In this document: positions 10,918 to 23,235 of the stretch, piece after piece
Layout of the letters: each line of letters starts with the position of its first letter
Numbering within the stretch: position 1 is the first letter of the stretch
Source of the DNA: Psococerastis gibbosa
Lineage: Eukaryota > Arthropoda > Insecta > Psocodea > Psocidae
DNA: 64,000 nt
Assembly: GCA_963971405.1 (NCBI GenBank)
Contig: OZ020488.1
Location: 19,611,089 to 19,675,088, forward strand
Direction: 5' to 3'
Program-made: the position numbers and the translations under genes
Notes under the pieces: generated by a model
The model's database searches: none
Told to the model about the DNA's origin: nothing
Seen by the model: only the letters and a program-made list of their open reading frames with translations

Positions 10918-13900
10918 AATTTTCGTCTATTTCATCATCTGAAAACAAAGGGGTAAATGTAAGGAAGTGCAACGTAGACACACAGGTAACTGAAACGATT
11001 GAAATGTCTTCGACTAATACAAAAAAAAAAGGTTGTAGATGCGAGGGTTACCTTCGTATAAGCAATCACAGAATTTCTTGTATGTCTACAGATCAAATTG
11101 AGAAAAGGGTATTTTTTTACCCCTTGAGGCTAGAAGTTATGATTCATATCAAATGACCAGTACCTGTATGGATAGTTAAAAGTTGTCAGGAAGTCGTAGG
11201 TAGTTGGAGAGTATAACTTACAAATTACGTTTATTTACGTCTTGACACCGCAAGAAACATTCAACCTGCGTTATTACGATAGTCAGTTTTGAGAGCTTTT
11301 TTCAGAATTTTCTTCCTGGGTTTAAAACAATCTCAAGATAAATTGATGAAATACCGTATATAAGCTCCATACATACGGCGATCTAGGTTAATATTGTAGC
11401 CTAACACTATAGTAGGCATACCAATATTTTGAATAAAAGTTAATTGGCTATTATTGGATGTTCTGTTGGCGCTAATACAAATAATTGCCAGGCAATGTGT
11501 GGAATTAAAATTTATTACACGTGTTGTGTTGTGGCAACCATATTGGTCAGTTGGCAATGACAATAGCACTTGATGGCTATTGACGTGAGAAACACCGGGT
11601 TCAATGAACTCCCACGTGTTGGTCTGGTATTGTCATCGGGATTTTAGGTAGAAGTGGATTATAGTAAAACCAACAGGAGGAAGCCGGACATAAATTTGAA
11701 ATGAGAAATATAGGCTACGACAAGAAGCGCCACAGTAAACATTAGTATTAGCATTAGAGAAATTTGCCTGAGTCATGAGGCCATTTTCAGATTCCGAGCC
11801 TCTATGGCCCGGTAGACGCGGAAGATTCCAACGCCGGTGATCTGATGAGAAATGTGTTATGGGACCAAATAAATGGGTTAGTGCAAAAACCCCTATTTCT
11901 ACTTCAGCAGATATCGGTCGCCGGCTTGTTGTAGGTGCAGTTTTTCATTCGACACACCAGCGACACAGTAATCTTCTGGAGTGCGTTCAGAAATAGACTG
12001 TTTTTCCACCATTCTGGATTATGCGATTGGTTCATCGAACATTCAATGTCTTTAGGATAAGGAAAATGGTTGTACACTAAATTTATCCATGGGACAATTA
12101 TTTTCCAATGATGGGCAGAGGCACTCATATATTTATTTACTATACAAAGAGAAATAGGGCAAAATGTTAGAGTTCACTCGTACCGTCGGTTCTTTCTTGG
12201 GAGGGGGGGGGGGGTGTCGCTAATGATTATGTAATAAACGAATACCGTACCGTAATGAAACTCTTCATGGAAATGTTGAAAAACTTATAGTCTCCCTTAT
12301 TATATACCACAAGAGCACACGCAAAACCTTCGGGAAACAAAATTAACACAAGCTAAGCACCTCATTTGAAATTCAACACATTCGAAATCTTATTTTTCTC
12401 GACTCTATCGACAAACGTGAAAACGGGACAAGCCGGAGTATAAAGGGCTGCAGAGAGAGAGAGAGAGGGGGGGGGGGGCTGTATAGAGCTGCTGTTGCAG
12501 CCTCCTCCCGCAGCACACTCACGCGCAATCAATACTCCACCTCAAGGTTAACACACAATTATTACTCTCCTCCTTACTCTAATTACCTAAGTGTGGGAAG
12601 GAAGCGGTAACATTAGAGACTTTCATTCACTAATGGGTTAACTAGTAGGTGTATCCGCAATTATTTATCTTATCAGTAGAGTATATGCGAAAGTAAATAT
12701 GATGGAACTTCTGAAGGATGCTATTGCTGTGTATTTGTACTGGTCTGACGTCTTACTAACAATAATATACTGAAGATTCTAACGATCAGCCCAGCAGTAA
12801 TTATGAATACTGGAACGAAGGTGAGGTAATTTTTGGTCGATGTGATTTGAAGCACCGTAATCATGAAAATCATACAGTTCTCGGGATTCATCATGATAGA
12901 TTACAAGGGCTTACGCTACCTCTTAAGGCCAACTATTAAAATTCAATTACACGAAGCAAGTAATTTCCGATACATTACATCTACATAATATTCTTGGTTC
13001 TCATGGCGTGGCTCTGGCCATGCGTGGAGTAGTTACGGCATTCATTCAATGCGCATGTATGACCGCTTCTTTGGAATATGAGGAGAGCAACAGACATGTT
13101 TGTATGAGTAACAGAAAACTGCAAGGATAATGGTTATGGTCTAGCAACTGGTACTGATATGAACAGGTTCAGAGCAGAGTACAACAGGTTTAAAATACTT
13201 AATATGACGTGTACGATAATTATAATTAGTGGTGCCCTGGGGTTGAGCCGGTTCGGTATGGAGCCGGAGCTGGACCGGACATTGGTGGCTGCCCCAGCCT
13301 CGGGGCGTCACGCAAGTTATTTTCAACATAATTTTGATATATCATGCTTTAATAGTTAGCTTCCCGACAGGGAGATCAAGGTATTGCTGTCAGGTACATC
13401 TACAAGACTCCGCTTTGATGGAACATTTAGCTGGCAATATCACAGGACAGGTATTTTTCCCATCCTAAATGGTTCAAGGTTCATGTTGTACCTACTTCTT
13501 ACATACGCCCTACTGGTTACGGTCGTCTTCCTTGACAATATTATGGGATTCGAGGGAAACTTCCATCCAAGAGATAAGAATTTGTTCCATCATGAAAAGG
13601 AAGAGACAGTGCACAACCGCTCAACATTGTTAACATTATGTGTCACAAATATGCAATAATATTTTTTCAGATCAATGATTCTGCACCCCTTTATTTTTGC
13701 CAATTTTTGATTGTGAGTGTTGCGACTAAAGAGATTATCTACTGTAATATATTATTGTTTTCGAATATGGGACCCTATATATGGCTAACTATAGTTTAGG
13801 TAATAACAGTTCCTTTTACATGGGCTAGGCTACAGCACCCGGTGCAGTGGATCTCTATGTTGAGCCTGAGTATACATTGTTATAGTCTAATATAGAGCGA

Positions 13901-14349
13901 TTTTCATATCGATTGAAAAAGGCTCATACGAAAATAACGATCTTATAAAATAGTCTATAGACCAAGAAAGCAAAATGCAGTTCTTTTTAATTGTGTACCC
14001 GATATTTTTGAATTTTAATAAGGTTGAAGATTTAAATGCTAGACAAGACACACTTTAGGTAGACAGACTGACAAAACTGGTGAACGTGAATTGAATGAAT
14101 ATATTACTTGGATCATAACCAAATATTAATTAATATTCAATTCTCGCTCGGTTTTGGATGTACACTAGGAATAATAAATTGGAAAGCAATAACTTGTGAG
14201 AGTCGAGGTGGGAAACTAGCAGGAACTCAGTCTTTAAAAGTGAGGTTCAACGTTATTCGAGCGCTTGAATTTTTATACAGCATCCATATAAAATATAGAA
14301 GGATCGACCCGCTGCGCTGGCATAGGAACGCACCCAAATGCCAGAATTT
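10918..14349. other. Intergenic region upstream of the DUF1295 gene, no gene recognised
   Basis: The right side of 10918 should hold the promoter and any 5' UTR exon of the minus-strand gene, but I see no decisive element. Low-complexity tracts include poly-G near 12203-12214 and a GA run passing into poly-G at 12451-12478. No open frame shows family features. Confidence 0.45.
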
Positions 14350-14820
14350 TCTGCCGATCCCGGTTCCACCCAACTGTTTATAATTGATAAGGAAAAACTG
14401 CTGGTCATGTTAACTACAACATACAACTTCCTCAAATAGTGGCACTTCTGGGTTTTCGTGAAGCGTTTGAAAAAAGACAAAAAAATAATATTTCTGCGGA
14501 ACCTTTCTATCGATATTTTCTAACTTAGGGCATGTTTTAGGTGTTGAATAGAGTAAACAACCGAGCAGGTTGCTTTCCCAAGCAAAGTTTTGGTTTTGAG
14601 GAAAACAAATATGGATAATTGCATACCCTGCCATTATTAATGTGTTGGATTATATTGGTCTACCCATTCGCAATGCAATCGTCCCATTGATCATTTCAGT
14701 GCTTTGGGATAGGCTACCGAAATTAAACCCTAGGACAATTATTTAGCATGGAACTACTCATATCAACTATTTCGCACCTTATTGATAAATAGGAAAGCAT
14801 GTACTGGTTCACTCGTACCG
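14350..14820 (-). repeat. Partial copy of the 1.1-kb inverted-repeat element
   Basis: The segment around 14480-14640 (CTTTCTATCGAT, then TGTTTTAGGTGTTGA, then CAGGTTGCTTTCCCAA) and the end near 14790-14815 (GGAAAGCATGT...ACCGGTTCT) repeat, in the same orientation, the interior at 15915-16320. The flanks carrying terminal repeats are missing, so this is a decayed internal fragment. Confidence 0.6.
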
Positions 14821-14844
14821 GTTCTCTATTAAATAAATAAATAA

Positions 14845-15042
14845 GGACTTTTTTGTTCTATTAGTAAGCCAACCTAGCGGAGTTAGGGCTATAAAGCCCT
14901 CTCTTACACTCAACTAGAAAGGCCCGGGACCACCTGCTTTACATGCCCTCCGAAGCATGGCCAGAAAATTTAGGTAATGCAGGACTGGAGCCAACAACCT
15001 TTCGGGTGAAAGTCAGAGTCCGTACCACTAATCTACATGTCC
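14845..15042 (-). mobile_element. tRNA-derived SINE, copy 1
   Basis: On the minus strand a tRNA-like head starts near 15042 and runs through a box-B-like GGCTCCAGTCC. A family-specific body containing CCGCTAGGTTGGCTTA follows, and the tail is AT-rich (14830-14845). The same sequence, better preserved, occurs at 61675-61863. Box A is degenerate here. Confidence 0.65.
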
Positions 15043-15358
15043 CGATGTTTGCGTTGGGGTCATACTTTAACATGATCACGATAAAGCCAAATTTGATGAA
15101 ACATACCTTAAATAAATCCAATATGAAATTGTTAGCTAGATCAATTGGATCTGAAGAGAAAACACAACAGCGCTAGTACGTCGTAGCAAATGTTTTGAAT
15201 GGTGGCAAGTGACTGCCGAGTGCCGACTGGGTGGGTGTGAGGGAACTGCCGACGAAACTGGCACTGCGCCAGCCCCATCATCCGATAATCAAACTTCATG
15301 TCATACCTTACTGCCTTAGCAACTGTCTTCTGCAGTTCTGACTGACATAAGGACATTA

Positions 15359-16488
15359 GGCGGCAACTCCACCGGCGAATTTAATTCATTTGTGATTTTT
15401 TGTTTGTTTTGTTTAAATGAGACTATTATGTTGATACTTAACTTATCTATTGCCTTCCAATTTATACGTAGTATAAGGAAAGCTTTGTGACGGTCGAAAT
15501 TTTTGATTCCGAGATATCAACGGATTTACACGTTTCAAGGTCCCAGGAACCCAAAAAAGTGGTTTTTACGAAATGTCTGTCTGTCTGTCTGTGCGTCGAT
15601 TTCCGGGCAAACTACTCGGTCGATTTTGATGAAATTTTGCATGTAGGTTCACAAAATTCATACCTCGGGACCATTTTTTTTTATTTTGGGCTAACTCAAT
15701 TTGGGGGGTTTTTATTTTCAAAAAACTTCAAAAAAAAGGTCTAAAAAAATTATTTCCCAAAAACGGCTCCAACGATTTCTTTTAAATTCACATATATTGT
15801 AGTTGTTGTTAATGTTGATAAAATGCGGGGGGTCGCTTGCCCCTTGATAGTTTGCTTCTGGGGGTAAAAAAATAAAAATGACTAAATTTTAATGAGAAAT
15901 TACTAAAAAATAATTTTTCTGCGACACCTTTCTATCGATGATTTCTACCTTCAGGTATGTTTTAGGTGTTAAATTGAGTAACGAAACCGGACAGGTTGCT
16001 TTCCCAAAGAAGTATTTGTTTTTGTACAAAAAAAATGTTTTTTTTGGAAAAATGATAGAAAATTCACGCTCAAATGCATTGCGTGCCCTGCCAGTATTGC
16101 TGTGTGGTAATGTGTTGGTCTGACCTATCTAGAATTTACCTCACTACCAGTACACCAGTGACGAGTGACGTCAGGTGGACAACCCACCCCCCCCCCCCCC
16201 CCACCCGAGATATCGGAAATTTAACCATAGGAAAATTATTTACCATGAAATTACTCATTTTCTCCATCTACTAATTTTGATAAATTGGAAAGCATGTTCG
16301 AGTAAACTCGGACCGGTTCTTATAAATTATGTTATAATATGGTAGCAGACATAACTAATAAGTCTCGAACATATTATAACTTAATTTATAATAGATAAGT
16401 TAAGTATTTACATTATGGCCTCCTTAAAACAAAACAAACAAAAATCTCAAATCACAAATGAAGTAAATTCGCCGGTGGAATTGCCGCC
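15359..16488. mobile_element. 1.1-kb non-autonomous DNA transposon with about 95-bp terminal inverted repeats
   Basis: The left end (GGCGGCAACTCCACCGGCGA onward, 15359-15450) is the reverse complement of the right end (16395-16488), with few mismatches over about 95 bases. Left flank TTA and right flank TAA. The interior carries GTCTGTCTGTCTGTG near 15582 and a poly-C tract near 16187-16202, and it has no transposase frame. Partial copies lie at 14350-14820, 17150-17310 and 32500-32800. The termini resemble the small foldback elements at 9259 and 26544. PIF/Harbinger affinity is tentative. Confidence 0.75.
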
Positions 16489-18499
16489 TAAGGGGATTTC
16501 AGATGAGATGAGTTGTTTTTTATATTATACCCTAAATGTTTCTATACCTACAGTGGTCGTAGCAATTTTACAGTCAACTCTCAAACGAATGCACCCAATT
16601 ATATGGTAAACTTAAAACATATATTTATCAACAGTAAAACTATAATAAGGCAGCTTCGCACAATGTTTAGATAGGGGAAATGTTTTTATATTTCGGTCGG
16701 AAAGTCACCATAAAACTTTATTACAGCTATTTTGGATTAAACAAGTTATCGTTTGTCATTACATTGGGCGGTAGGTACAGTAGCTGGTCAAGTAGTCCTT
16801 AATTTGAACATTCATAATTTAATCATTTTCGGATCCTCATTCAGAGGAACTCTACGTGGTACATAAAATATATAGCAATCACATAACCACGTGGACGAAA
16901 ATAAAATAGGCCATTTAGATAGCAATCACAGGATATGTTTAGTATGGCGAGTAATTTTAACACTGCATTGTTTATATTATAGCACGCATTGGTTGAAAAA
17001 TACAAAGCCATTTTATTGTCACAGACGCACTGATAAGCAAGGTTAAATAAGATAAGATAAAATATGCTACGATAAAATATTAAGTACCTAATAGCACAGT
17101 ATATATTGTATGATATATACTACAGTTCTTACTCCGATGACTTATTGCTTTCCTATTTACAGTATAAATTAGTACAAGGAAAGCTTTGTGACGGTAGAAA
17201 TGATAGATTTTCGAGATTACAACGGATTTACACTTTTTGTGGTCCCAGGAACCCACGTTTTTGTGTGTCTGCCAGTCTGTAACTCGATTTGGGGGCAAAC
17301 TCTTCTTCTGAGGTTACAATCTCAACGGTTGGTTGGCAGCAACTTCCTGCTTATCATCCTCCAGTTCTCTCCATCCTGCACTTTTCTATTCAGCTCTTCG
17401 AACGTTAGAGGACCTACGTCCTCCTTCAGTTTACATGATTAAACCGTACATAAGTGAGTCAGTCAACCCCCAGCCATTAAAGTTATAGCCATCGTTAGTA
17501 GCAGAAAACTCAAAGGTGAAGATAACTAAGCTAACTCAGTAGTGAGGCGGTTAGTACTTAGTAGGGTTAATGTTAGTAATGGACACGATTTTAAGCATTT
17601 GAATAAACTGCCAATGCGCTCACCGAGTCCCAAATAAAAAATAATTATAGATTGCGGTCAATATCATATGCACAGTAGAAAAGACACCCACCCTGTAGTG
17701 TCGAACAAAGTTAAGCTCCCCACACAACGTTCCAACACTGTCAAAGCCAGGGGGTCAAACTCAGCCAGGTTATAGACCTATAGCGGTGTATCTGTAACAA
17801 CCCATTTAAGTAGGGAAATTGGGACCACTCTCACTCGGTGCTTCCATTTATTTGAAAAGCAAGCTTATGTTTTTTCACTCTTAAATCGCTGTATGCATTA
17901 ATTGGCTTAATCTGTCCTATAACGACTTTAAGACTATATGGAGAAAATGTCTGCAGATAGCTTATAGCAACTGATTTTACTGATTGTACACTACACAGCT
18001 AGTAGGACAACAGTGGAAACGATTTGATGTGTTTAACATCGTACCGCACACATCAGATTAATGGAAATGCTTAAAAACTTTATTAATTTTATTTTCCCAA
18101 TTCTCCTACGGGGAGAACAACCAACCCCCTTGAGAGCTATCTTAGTTACCGATGCTTTGGACAGGGACCCAATGACTCGGATTGACTCCGACTGAAGAGA
18201 AAACCTTGAACTGATTCCGCGTTAGTATAGAAGTAATGCTGATATAGATTATAAAATTAATCCTCAATGAACGGTATTTAATGGAATGATATATGGATGT
18301 AGTAGGAAAAGTTATGTAACACTTATGAGTCACTTACCACAAAAATGAAAAGATATCGCCCAACTCCCAAGGAAATTAATTTAAATTAGAAATCAAATAT
18401 TGATCAAATCATTTCAATTTTGTTTCAAATTTGTTTACAATTTAAAAAAAATCGTGGTAGAAGATTTTGTCTGTTGCCACATAAAAATAAAAAAATAAA
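16489..18499. other. Intergenic region upstream of OXA1L, no gene recognised
   Basis: I see no recognisable coding sequence. A fragment of the 1.1-kb element lies at 17150-17310. The proximal promoter of OXA1L should lie just left of 18500, but I find no clear TATA or initiator. Confidence 0.45.
17150..17310 (+). repeat. Fragment of the 1.1-kb inverted-repeat element
   Basis: GGAAAGCTTTGTGACGGTAG and the following TTACACTTTTTGTGGTCCCA repeat the element interior at 15478-15545. The match fades after about 150 bases. Confidence 0.6.
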
Positions 18500-21400
18500 A
18501 TGGCGATGGCCGGTGCAAGGGTATTTTTGCATGGCCGTATAGTATTAAAGGAATTGTGCCGTTCAGACTGGGTATGCTTTTAAATATTTATTATACTCAA
18601 AAGAAAAAGTGTTAGTACTCAAATCTTAGCATTTGCCTTGAACATCATTGGGTTTCACCCAAAATTCCTACAATTAATGCTTTGTTTACATTGGAAACTT
18701 AAAGTATTTATTTTAAAATTGTTTCCAGGACGGCATAAAACGAACGGCTCGCTTGAGCCGAAATTACCATGTCACCAACACTTCAAAGGAGCATCCTTTC
18801 AGTAAGAGTGTTCTAAAACTAAATCGCGCACATAGGCTTCTACCCTTGGCTAACTATCCTTCAGTTCGATGGATTAGTCAAGGAAAAGCTCCAATAACTT
18901 TTGAAGATGCTTCATTGCCCCCAATACCAACGCCTCCTGCTGTCAGTGAAACGGCTACAGCATTGCCGGATACCGTCTCTCAAGTTGCGGAAGAATTGCT
19001 AAAAGAACCAAATCTTGCATCATATGGTTTGTGTGGATGGAGCCCAGTTGGCCTAGTGCAGAGAAGCTTGGAGTTTGTTCACATTACTCTAGACGTTCCT
19101 TGGTGGGGTTCAATCGTAATTGGTAAGACCTAAGCTTCCACTTACGACCAATATGGGCCTGTGAGATGAATCGCACTGTATTCGCATTATGGGACTTTCA
19201 CCATTAGGAAAACAGTGGATTGCGGTTAAATTTACGGCTTGCCGAAAATATTTTTATTTGTCTCACTAGTTAAGAATGGCTATGATTTTTGGCGTACCAC
19301 TGCTTCAAGATATTAAGCGAAAGCTTGAGCGTGATATATCATTGTACTGTTGGAAAAATTATCAATGTATTGCCCCTTGTCCGGGGTTACCGGACAAGGG
19401 AAGTGAGGTCCAGTATTTTAGTAATTTTATTGTTTTATACGTCTAAACTTTGTTACAGGTACAATAGTCTTGAGAACATTAGTACTTCCTTTAGTAATTA
19501 TGGCACAGCGAAACGCTGCGAAAATGAGCAATAACCTACCTCAAATGCAAAGGTTGCAGTTAAAAATGTCAGAAGCCAGGCAAAGCGGAAATAATTTTGA
19601 AGGTAAAATCGTGTCTATTACATAATAAAAATGCAGTAGTTTCTATTTGCAATTTACCACTCAGGAATTTCAGATGTAGAAATTATGATTTTTGCCTACC
19701 AATATTTCCTACTCCCAATGCTCAATTAGTTCTCATCTAGAAGAGCGTTTTCACTGTCGATTTGCTTCTAGGTCGGAGGAATTTAAATCTTGAGGTGCAT
19801 TAGCTAAAAATTGGTTACTTACTTACTTTTGCGTAAAAAATTATAACACTATGATGCTAATGTATAAAGAAAACTAAGCGATAAATGGTTTGCATAATAT
19901 AATTTTCTCTGCAGCTGCGCGACTCTCCCAAGAACTGATGGTTTTTATGAAAGAGAAGAAACTAAATCCTCTAACCAATATACTGCCACCGTTGGCACAA
20001 GCACCGCTGTTTATTTCCATGTTTATGGGTCTTCGTGGAATGTGTAATATACCTGTGGACAGCTTAAGAGATGGTGGCATATTGTGGTTCGTTGACCTCA
20101 CCGTCCCTGACCAGTTTTACCTTCTCCCAATTATCACCAGCCTTACTTTGGCAGCCACCATTGAAGTATGTATTATTGTGGTATACTTACATTTTTTGTT
20201 TATGATCACCATCCTGAGAGCCCGTTTGAAATAATATTGTGAAAAGTTCCAAGTTGATGGCTTCATGGCTAGCAGGTAATTTACTTGAATGTTTACCGGA
20301 CTTTATCCGAATGGACGCTTTTAGAAGTTTAAGGGAAGCTGATCCCTTAAGGTATGAGAATAGGATATCACGGCTTGAGGTTCCCTATAGTTGCTAACAT
20401 AATGTGGCGGCACAGACATTTCTGTTAAACCGTTAGTGATAAGCGTGTCTGAACATTGGCACTTGTAGTCGGGTGGTCATCGAGGAGTGAACCAGTTTGC
20501 CGACGGCTAGAAATTCATTACCAATACTAATAATATCCGAAAACCGATGGAGGGGTCGTTGACAGTGCAAGGCCCAATGGGCCACACTAGAAGTAGGCCT
20601 CTGTCCACAAAAAAAACCATTTAAAACCTCCGAATTTTCTATAGACAACAGTGAGGTAAAAGAAAGTTACACTGTAATACAAGGTCTTTCTGACAGACTC
20701 CCTATTTCTGCCGTAGGGTCAAAGCAAGTAGCGTCCGACGGGTAAATAAGACATCTCCCATCTCTCTGACCTCTATAAAGTGCCTGCTAAGTACGCGCTA
20801 TTAACTTATACCGTTCCTTGGTTATTATTTCAGACATTAGAAACAACACTATTACTGCATTTTCTACATTCAATTTTGTGACCCAACTGCGTAATGTACA
20901 AATTCAAAATCATTAACATCTTTCATTATGGTTCTTGAATAAAAATTTTCTTATAGGTGGGCACTGACTCTGCGAAATTATCTACACTTGGAATGATGCG
21001 ATATGTTCTGAGGGGTCTACCTATTTTAATTTTTCCATTCACAATTAATTTTCCTGGGGTGAGTGTATATTTGTTTCAGTATGATCAATGAAATCAGATT
21101 AGGCTCGAATAATAGAAAATGGTTTTGCTCGTACTTAGAAACCAAATGTTTTAGCTCAATGCATCAATGCACGCAGAGCCAATTTAAGGCCCGGTGTTCA
21201 CGGACGATTTAAACGCCGGTGACTAGCTGTAAAATTTGTCAGTGTAGCAAATGGATAGTTGGAAAATGACAGAGTCAATTTTCGAAGATTTCTGAGACTG
21301 ACGTGAAGCCAACCGCACGCAGGTGCACGGTTTTGTGTACGTACAATTCACCAAACCCATTTAATCCCAAGACAAATTTCACAGCGAGTGACCGGCATTC

Positions 21401-22527
21401 GAATCGTCATAAGATCGCAAAATCAGCCTCCATAATAACAACAAAGTTAGAGTTTTGTAATAATTAATTAAATATTCAAAATTAAATCTGTATTTAATAA
21501 GTTCATAATTCTAACCAATATGACAGCCACGTAGGCTATAATTCTGATAATTACACCTAGCATTTTTCTTTCAAAATACGGATACATACATTCTTTTTTA
21601 CAGGCGATATTGTGCTACTGGGTATCAACCAATTTCATCTCCCTCGTTCAAGTGGGAATTCTTCGTATTCCTTCTGTTAGAGATTATTGCAAGATCGAAC
21701 CTATTATTAACCACCCCAAAGAATCTCTTCCTGCGAACAAGGGATTTGTTAAAGGATTCAAAGAATGTAAGTACTGCAGCTAATTTAGAAATCAGTCAAA
21801 AGCGGAGGACATTTTTCTATCATCTATCTTCATTTTTCAAACCAAAGTATTTAAACGGAACCTAGCTATCAAATAAAATTTATGTGATTTCCACGGTTCA
21901 TTAGGATACGTACAGTAGGTATCGTTGTTAGACTCGTTCCCATACTTGATTAGGTCGACCTAACACCTGTTACAATGTCAATTGTAAGCATGTCTGAGCT
22001 GGCCCATAGACACCAGTTTGCCAACGGCTAGAAATTCAATCGGAAACAATATCAATAATGTCCGAAAATTGATGGGGATGTCGGCAGGGCAAAGTTCAAT
22101 GGGCTACTTAAAGTAGGCATACGTCCATAAAAAGCCATTTATTTAATAGTAATAATAATGCATAAAAGAAGCCTGATAACCTAAAATTGCGCCACGCGCC
22201 GTTTAAAAATGAACGGGAATTTCAATATATTCCTAACTACGCTTAGATTTTAGTATTAAAGGATTTTTTGGTGCGTCATTTTATTGGTGGGAAAGAAGGC
22301 AAGTAATTCCATTTGTTCCAAAGCACTTGTAACAAATGAATCATGAAGTTCATATTTTTACAGCTATGAGCAACATGAAAATTACTAGAGAGCTACAAGA
22401 TAGGCAGAATGTCGACTCAGTTAATTTCCATAACGCCGGCAGGGCTCCAATTCAGAGAACATTTAAGTACGACCCGACCAAGCCAAAATCTTCAACTACT
22501 ACTGAACTTCTTGCTAAAAGGAAATAA
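18500..22527 (+). CDS. OXA1L: Mitochondrial inner-membrane insertase OXA1L, seven exons
   Basis: The exons are 18500-18571, 18729-19122, 19459-19602, 19915-20165, 20957-21058, 21604-21766 and 22364-22527. They sum to 1290 bases, or 429 residues plus TAA, with all phases agreeing. The N-terminus (MAMAGARVFLHGRIV) is basic and lacks acids, as a mitochondrial presequence should be. The Oxa1/YidC core starts near residue 135 (GWSPVGLVQRSLEF, then DVPWWGSIVIGTIVLRTLVLP). It continues with APLFISMFMGLR, the FYLLPIITSLTLA helix and ILCYWVSTNFISLVQ. The matrix-facing C-terminal tail is basic, as expected for ribosome contact. The protein inserts mitochondrially made and some imported proteins into the inner membrane. 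Length and order match animal OXA1L rather than COX18. Confidence 0.96.
20445..20630 (+). repeat. Dispersed repeat family, copy 1 (OXA1L intron 4)
   Basis: It shares CCAGTTTGCCGACGGCTAGA, a CCGATGGAGGGG-type segment and GGCCCAATGGGCCA with 21955-22145 and, partly, 41090-41222. No coding potential or clear terminal structure is visible. Confidence 0.55.
21186..21375 (+). repeat. Dispersed repeat family, copy 1 (OXA1L intron 5)
   Basis: GTAGCAAATGGATAGTTGGA, CAGAGTCAA and GTGAAGCCAACCGCACG recur in reverse orientation at 34885-35065. A short piece also appears near 23390-23445. Probably a MITE; its ends are not resolved. Confidence 0.5.
21955..22145 (+). repeat. Dispersed repeat family, copy 2 (OXA1L intron 6)
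   Basis: The sequence matches 20445-20630 through CACCAGTTTGCCAACGGCTA and the downstream TCAATGGGCTACT segment. Confidence 0.55.
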
Positions 22528-22533
22528 CCTGTA

Positions 22534-22539
22534 AATAAA
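22534..22539 (+). terminator. OXA1L polyadenylation signal
   Basis: AATAAA lies seven bases after the OXA1L stop codon, so the 3' UTR would be very short. Confidence 0.7.
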
Positions 22540-22559
22540 ACACTTTGGCAGTTTTATAT

Positions 22560-22565
22560 TTTAAT
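22560..22565 (-). terminator. Possible hemocytin polyadenylation signal
   Basis: Read on the minus strand this is ATTAAA, 73 bases downstream of the hemocytin stop. It is the common variant signal, and I see no AATAAA in this interval. Confidence 0.5.
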
Positions 22566-22637
22566 TTTTTGAAAATAACTTAGTATTTTTTTACATTGTA
22601 CAATACATATAACACAGGTTTAGATAAAAACCAAAAT

Positions 22638-23235
22638 TTACGAATTACCGCAGGCCTGACATTGGCAGTTAGATGGAACAGATATAGCCTTTTCGATGAT
22701 GTATCCATCTTCGCAGGTTAGGGGAACTTTAATTTTTTTATACGTTATTGCTTGGCAACACTGACAGAAGCTTTCGTGACTCCATGTTGCTGCAAAATAA
22801 TACCGAAATATAGTAAAATGAATAATGTAGTTTCTATTTCAGATCTTATTGTATAGTATATGTAATAAAGAAACGCAGTAATTATTGTTACATTAGAGTG
22901 ATAATAATGTTCATAATCTGAAGTTGCGATGAGTTGCGTTTCATAGGTGTATATAAATGAAAAAATAAGACATATTTTCATTTGAGACCTATTTCTCATA
23001 TTTTCCTTACAGTGACTTGGCGTAATGCAGTGGCCAGCGAAGAGTTATAGTATAGCATAATATGTTACATAAGTCTACTTACTCGGGTTATACATTGTAT
23101 GAGAATCACATGCGCCAGTGCACTCCTTAAAACCCTTGACCGGATCTTTGTTTATACATTTTCCATGGTATGATTGGAATTCTTGAATAAGATGAATCGT
23201 TTCGTCCGCCTTGACCTCTGTCGGTGCGCAATTGC
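22638..23235 (-). CDS. Hml: Hemocytin exons 56-57: C-terminal cystine knot (CTCK)
   Basis: Exons 23083-23235 and 22638-22789 encode residues about 3820-3920. The CTCK cysteine pattern is visible as NCAP, GKCINK, ECTGAC, then SFCQCCQA and the terminal CQCQACGNS. In VWF and mucins this domain forms disulfide dimers, so tail-to-tail dimerisation is likely here (inferred). Confidence 0.92.

Noticed and set aside
13141-13359. GC-richer open frames on both strands
   Set aside because: There is no homology I recognise and no splice or start context; they occur by chance in a locally less AT-rich patch.
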